Shown: piece by piece, positions 18,711 to 23,560 of the stretch
Layout: every line of letters begins with the position of its first letter
How positions within the stretch are numbered: the first letter of the stretch is position 1
Assembly (NCBI GenBank): GCA_037447655.1
Contig: JBBHKE010002991.1
Span: 1-23,560, forward strand
DNA from: Zygnema cylindricum
Taxonomy: Eukaryota > Streptophyta > Zygnematophyceae > Zygnematales > Zygnemataceae
DNA length: 23,560 nucleotides
Direction of reading: 5' to 3'
Position numbers and translations under genes: made by a program
Notes under the pieces: generated by a model
Databases searched by the model: none
What the model was told of the DNA's origin: nothing
What the model saw: the letters and a program-made list of their open reading frames with translations, nothing else

Positions 18711-19636
18711 TGTTGAAAAATGTATTTCCTAGTTATATGTCCTAGATGCCACTCTAAGTTTATATACTTGTTGCAGTCGTTGAGACTCAGGCCGCCGTGG
18801 CTGCCTTCAGGCTGTCAAGGAGACACACTAAAGAAGTACAAGATGTGCCTCTAACAAAAAGGAGTTTGTGACCCGACCATGATTTGATCTTGGTCCTTGC
18901 ACAGTCATCGCCAGTCAAATAGTCGTCGGCCTTATTTGCGAGGTTGTATATGAATTATTACGTATATGGGGTGTGATATCCATATGAACCGTAAAGCGAC
19001 GGCTAAATCATTTAACTCAATGTAACTAACAAAATGGCACATGAAACCAATGAAATGCACGGACACGAGCTCGACCGTATAAAACACCTTAATCGAACGG
19101 TCAATATTACAGCCACCCACCCGGAACGACCTTTTGGCGGCTTTTGGCGAATGATTCACGCAATGCCACGTAGGGGCATACCATTAGACACCGGAGAAGA
19201 TGAAAGGAGAAACTATGGCTCCTGGGCAGACGGGAAGGCCATGTCAAACAATGGCCGTATAAGAAGTACACCAGCCATTGTACCTTATTGTACTGTAGAG
19301 TCCTATGAGTTGTCAAGGGTTCAATACTAGGTAGCTAAGAGTAGAAGGTTTAGGGACTTAGTTGTTTTTGAGGCGCCTCTCTCCAACTGACCTTCTATAT
19401 GTACAGGCCATCTCCTATGAGTTGTCAAGGGTTCAATACTAGGTAGCTAAGAGTAGAAGGTTTAGGGACTTAGTTGTTTTTGAGGCGCCTCTCTCCAACT
19501 GACCTTCTATATGTACAGGCCATCTTTGGCCAGCCATAACTTACTGCTCTGGGGAGCAAATTCAGAAATTCTTTTTGCGTTTAACTCACGGGAGTTACGC
19601 CCTCACAAAGGTGCAGCTGGTCAAACTCTTGTCTGC
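18711..19636 (+). mobile_element. Copia LTR (LTR copy 5) with internal duplication
   Basis: Starts TGTTGAAAAATGTATTTCC at 18711 and leads to a gag ATG at 19721. It shares ACTTGTTGCAGTC, the antisense GATTTGATC block, the GTACACCAGCC...TTGTACTGTA region, and the CATAACTTACTGCTC and GAGCAAATTCAGA blocks with the other copies. The G-box is mutated to CACGTA (19168-19173). The 3' end is estimated. Its 5' flank is GTTAG (18706-18710), the candidate left target-site duplication. Confidence 0.82.
19301..19524 (+). repeat. Perfect 112-bp tandem duplication inside LTR copy 5
   Basis: 19301-19412 and 19413-19524 are identical by reading, starting TCCTATGAGTTGTC and ending GTACAGGCCATC. It spans the region just upstream of the conserved CATAACTTACTGCTC block and is absent as a duplicate from the other copies. 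Confidence 0.95.
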
Positions 19637-19720
19637 TCGGGTAGCTTTTATTTGGTCTGAAATTCAAAAGGGCAAATATTATCCTAGAGGCTTCGTATAA
19701 GCTGGACATTCTGTGGGCCA

Positions 19721-19975
19721 ATGGAGGTCATCGAATTACAGGTTATGGGCCCACCCTCTAGGGTGCCCATTTTCAATAGAACGAGGTTCATATACAAAGA
19801 AACTATAATGAGGGGTGCACTTTTTGAAAAACGACTATGGGGCATTGTGGCTGGTCGTGTGCAGCGCCATCTGCAAATCAAGGAGTTCCACTAGGGTTTG
19901 GAGGAGCCAGATTCTCAGAACTCCCACTAAGATTTGGAGGAGCTAGATTCTCAAAAGGATCTATGGAGGCATAGG
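19721..19975 (+). pseudogene. Copia gag N-terminus relic (with LTR copy 5)
   Basis: Opens MEVIELQVMGPPSRVPIF at 19721, the best-preserved gag start of the three copies here. TAG ends it at 19892-19894 after 57 codons. Downstream, GFGGARFS and RFGGARFSKG appear in a shifted frame as a short duplication of the segment present once in the left-edge gag. Nothing further of the element is recognisable. Confidence 0.78.
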
Positions 19976-20390
19976 TGTTTGATGAAGTTAGAGACACTAA
20001 TATAGGTATTTATACAAGATCTGACAAATCGTACACAAATCGTAAGTTCACACAGTCGAAACGTGGTTGTTGGACGAATATATGCGAACGTGATATTTGA
20101 CAACCCGATTTGATTCCCTTTTTAGACCGCAAATTCTCATGCGTCCGCGACTACTAAACATAATGAATTGTATTTTTTCACTTAAAAAGGTACGTTTTTG
20201 TACGGTCTGACTCTAACTGTACACGACATTATTTACAAGATGACGTACTTCCGTTTTGTACGGTACTTGGAAAATAAACCTAAATGGCGCACAGAAAAAA
20301 ATAGAATAAGGTACGCTATTGGAGAATTAAAAAAAACGGGACGGAATTAGCGTACACTACGCTAATAGCGATTGGCAGTGTACTCTACAA
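19976..20390. other. Non-coding stretch with GTAC-rich sequence
   Basis: No gene. Several GTACG-type motifs near 20190-20270 recall the central LTR region, so this may be very decayed retroelement sequence. CGCTAATAGCG-like short inverted repeats occur near 20360. Confidence 0.3.
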
Positions 20391-20620
20391 CCCATTTGTA
20401 GACGTGTGCGATTGCTTATGTTGTCCACGTGTGGGCGTCTACAAATGTCAGGAGCTCGTTGGCATTGACAAATGTAATGTTCGCAGTATGTTGAGAGCTC
20501 GTTGTAGTGTACAAATGTCCGCAGTTTGGCCGGAGCTCGTTGGCGTCTACAAATGTCCGCAGTTTATTGGCGTCTACAAGTGTCGCAAGATATTAGCGAC
20601 GTCTACAACTGTCACATATT
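20391..20620 (+). repeat. Degenerate minisatellite around GTCTACAAATGTC
   Basis: GGCGTCTACAAATGTC or close variants recur at about 20426, 20534, 20561 and 20588, with partial units between, often followed by CGCAGTTT or GGAGCTCGTT. The opposite-strand form CATTTGTAGACG occurs at 20393-20404. An open frame across it repeats VGVYKC-like peptides, which follows from the DNA repeat and is not taken as a gene. Confidence 0.65.
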
Positions 20621-20628
20621 CGAAGTAA

Positions 20629-21562
20629 TGAAGGCGCAAGAAACGATTGACATAGGCACATTTTGAATAGTACACCGTAAAATTTGTGCTAAAATCCAAA
20701 GTAACGTTTCAAAGTTTTGGTTACATGGGAACACGCCCTTAAACATTGCCTAGCTCACACCTGTGTATATTTTTATTGAGGAATAGCAAATAGATTAAAT
20801 GTTTTGTCGCTAAGCGCCACGATTCTAACCAATGCGCTTGAAATACAACGTAAATTGCTATTTGTAAAAATGAAAATTGTAAAGAAATGATTAATGCATA
20901 GCTGTTAAATTCGGATATTACGCACGCGTCAAACGCACGAATACTACGAACAATGCCCATTGAACAGATATGAGGTATTGATAAAATGTGTACTAAATTT
21001 GGACCCATACTATTTTCGAACATTCACGATGTAGAGTGTTCGTATACATCCGTTTTTTTCATGGTTATTGAAGGGGTACTTTAGAGTTGTTAGGGAACAT
21101 TCTCGTACATTCCCTTATATTTCAATACAAGTGCTTTACAATTTCCGTACATGTACGTCTGTACATTTACGACGTACAATGTTCTTAAAATTACGTACTT
21201 GTTAGGTCTATTTAAGGGGGATTTAAGGGTTTTTAGAGTACATTTTCGCACATTCCAGTATATTTCAGTTCAACTCATAGATGTTCAAATCGCGCGATTT
21301 TTCATTTTTTCTGATTGAAACGTACAATTCGTGACTTTTGAAAAAATCGCAAAAAAACGTCTTCTGTAAACTAAATCTGTAAAAATGCGGAAACCTGTAA
21401 ATAAATTACGGTGACTGTACATTTTTTAACGGATCTATACGGAATTTGAGGAAAATATACAACGTAGTTATTGGTACTTTCTGTTCAGTGAACCGAATTG
21501 AAATATCACGGAACTTGTACATTATATAATCGAAAATGTATGGACATTTTTGAAAAGAGACG
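20629..21562. other. AT-rich intergenic stretch with a diverged direct repeat
   Basis: No gene. Segments at about 21071-21130 and 21214-21273 are related (AAGGGG, TTAG, ACATT, CGYACATTCC, TATATTTCA in the same order), spaced about 143 bp. GTACATTT and TGTACATT motifs are common throughout 21050-21550. This may include the 5' end of the hAT element, whose terminal repeats cannot be identified without the other end. Confidence 0.45.
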
Positions 21563-21748
21563 TTGAACGTCACTCTAATTTCGCGCGGTAAGACTGAAAT
21601 TGTACAGGCGTCTTCTTCAAATTTGTTAGAAAGAAGCCGCCATGGAATATTGACAACGAACCCCCGAGGAAGCCGCCTCCCCATATCCTACCCTCCTCCC
21701 TCTCAAGCTTTTTACTATCCTATCCTCCAGACTTCGACAAACGCAACC

Positions 21749-23560
21749 ATGCCCAAAAATCGAGGAGAGGAGAGGGTGCACGTGAAGGCTGCAGACGGTG
21801 GGATTCTTCTAACCAACCAATTATGTGTTTTTATTTATTGTAACTTCGAATATAACGCCCAAGCGACGAGGATCATAAATTATCTCCTTGGAAACGTGAG
21901 AAATGTAGGGATTAGAGCCTGCACAATGTGTCCAGATAAGGTGAAGGAGGAGTTTTGTGCATCGAAAACCCATAAATCTGCAACTTCCTCTCAAAAATGT
22001 GTAATTTGCGACTACGATGATATTACCAACAGTTTTCCACCGATTCCTAGTACTAAAGTAAGAAGTGTGCAGACTCGAATACAAAATGCATTTAATAAGT
22101 ATAATAAAAAAAGGTTAATTTAGCTTGGGCCACGACATTCTTTGCCAATGGATTGCCATTCCGCCTTTTACAGGATCCCTATTTCACGGCAGTGGTGAAT
22201 AAGACCGTTGATCTACGGAGATCTTAGAAGTTACCAATCCGTAGTGCAATGAGAAATCGTCTCTTGTTAGAGATCAAGGCGAGGTGAATAAATATTTGGC
22301 AAGTTACGAGGAAACTATTTCTGTCACCGGTGCCACGATCACATCAGACGGGTGGACAGCAACAGACGATAAACCTCTCCCAAATATCCTAGCTGTCACC
22401 CCGAAAGGTGACATGTTTTTGACGGCAGAAGACACGAGTGGGCATATTAAGGACCCGGACTTTATATGTCAAGTGTAGGAGAAGGGAGTGCTTGTTATAG
22501 GGGTGGAGAATGTGGTGCACATTATTACCGATTTTGCCCTAGTGAACAAGGTTGCAGCATCGTTGCTTGCGGCAAAGTACCATTCTATCACATGGACGCC
22601 ATGCGCTGCGCACATTCTTGACAGTGATGTTGGAAGATTGGAGTAGGTTGTCATTTATCTCCAAACCTGTTCGAGAGGCAAAAGAAATTCTAAAATTCAT
22701 CACTAATCATAGCATGAGTGTAGCCATATTTAATCAAATTTCTGAACTTCCACTTTGAAACCTAGAGAGACTAGGTTTGCTACAAAATTTATTATGCTCC
22801 AAATAATATTAGATGTGAAAGAGAGTTTGGAGCGTTTAATGTTTGATGACAAGTTCAAAGAATGGGTGGGGAAGCCTATGTACAGGATAGAGGGGGCTAA
22901 GATTAGGGGCTAAGATTAGGGGGCACATTCTAAGCATGGAGTTTTGTGTTAGACTGAGTGAGGCCGTGTCAATTTCAAAACCGGTGGTAAGGTTAATGAG
23001 GGAATGAGACAAAGGTGGCCCGAATGTGGGGAAGGTTAACCACGGTTTTTACGCGATTGGACAGTTTTTGGAGAATTTAGCTTGCGCCGGAGGAGGTAAT
23101 ATTTAGGAGGGCATGCAGATTTTGGAAGAGTTGAAGACGGCTTGGGTGACGAGGTGGAAGATGGCGCATAGCCCTATTTATGCGGATGGCTTTGTACTCA
23201 ATCGCGAGTATCAAAGTCTTGCATATGAGCAACGTGGAAACGCGGCAGTTATAGACGGTTTTGAGACAATGTTGGAGAGGATGCTTCCAAATGTGGAGGA
23301 GATAGAATAAGCCCGCATACAGTTGTCAAAATATAGATTTTTTGAGGGAGTTTTTGGTAGGGAAGTTACAAAATCTTGTGCAAAGAAGATGCAGGTGTGG
23401 AAGTGGTGGCAAGAGTTTGGCTCTGCCAATCCTATCTTGCAAAAGGTTGCAAAGAATACACCGGAATAAAAATACTTACACAATGTTCACCCCAGGAGAA
23501 TTATCAACATACACCATATACACCAAAAAAGAAATAGATTAACCGCTAAAGGACAAAATG
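21749..23560 (+). pseudogene. hAT-superfamily transposase pseudogene (BED finger, DUF659 type), runs off the right edge
   Basis: The ATG at 21749 begins MPKNRGEERVHVKAADGG and a BED-like finger (C...YC, RIINYL, VGIRACTMCPDKVKEEF) whose usual His is Tyr. After a one-base frame change at about 22115, AWATTFFANGLPFRLLQDPYF matches the start of the hAT core. SDGWTATDDKPLPNILAV (about 22346), DTSGHIKDPDF and ITWTPCAAHILD (about 22580) are the hallmark catalytic-domain motifs of this group. Later frames give LEDWSRLSFISKPV, ETRFATKFIMLQ, AWVTRWKMAHSPIYADGF, and the start of the C-terminal dimerisation region, ending HIHQKRNRLTAKGQ at the edge. Stops at about 22207, 22477 and 22645 and several frameshifts make it inactive. 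Part order and spacing match a full-length family member, so this is a decayed complete copy. Confidence 0.92.
22895..22921 (+). repeat. Short tandem duplication in the hAT relic
   Basis: GGGGCTAAGATTA is present twice in succession, adding about 13 bp and shifting the frame. It is one visible cause of the loss of reading frame. Confidence 0.7.

Noticed and set aside
21563-21748. N-terminal extension of the transposase frame upstream of the ATG at 21749
   Set aside because: The frame is open but the composition is unlike the family, and the BED finger begins just after 21749; it is more likely leader sequence.

Overview
The window looks like repeat-rich nuclear DNA of a land plant. The evidence is decayed Ty1/copia and Ty3/gypsy retrotransposons, a BED-finger/DUF659-type hAT transposase relic, long AT-rich intergenic tracts and no bacterial-style operons. 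The species cannot be told from the sequence. Nothing is clearly an intact host gene; the best candidate is an open acidic-protein frame at 9679-10795.

Left part (1-7700). A minus-strand copia element enters from the left edge (protease, CCHC knuckle and gag, then its 5' LTR ending at 2480). It sits in an older minus-strand proline-rich reading frame (2486-3374) that carries four in-frame stops. Next come non-coding sequence with a TA microsatellite and a 40-bp minisatellite, an unrecognised plus-strand reading frame with one internal stop (5538-6236), and a second LTR of the same copia family (about 6523-7477) abutting a third LTR fragment (to 7628).

Middle (7660-11110). A broken plus-strand gene-like region (7663-8798) seems to run into an intact, acidic, basic-patch-containing frame (9679-10795). 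They are separated by an LTR copy (8801-9678) that carries a perfect 150-bp inverted repeat, is flanked by GGGCTC on both sides, and leaves the frame continuous if removed. A tRNA-like gene with a full cloverleaf but an odd anticodon loop lies just downstream.

Centre-right (11280-14600). A hierarchical satellite: a ~550-bp composite repeat, then a ~120-bp array, then a 183-bp array built from a module already present in the composite unit. It is followed by about 2 kb of AT-rich DNA without genes.

Right part (16640-23560). A minus-strand gypsy integrase relic is cut by a plus-strand copy of the copia LTR plus gag start. A second plus-strand LTR plus gag start follows, with a perfect 112-bp tandem duplication. 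Then come a short minisatellite, GTAC-rich AT DNA, and a hAT transposase pseudogene running off the right edge. Five substantial copies and one fragment of one copia LTR family (about 0.9-0.95 kb) are the main organising feature. Comparing them reveals conserved G-boxes, a compensated hairpin and a tRNA-like antisense domain.
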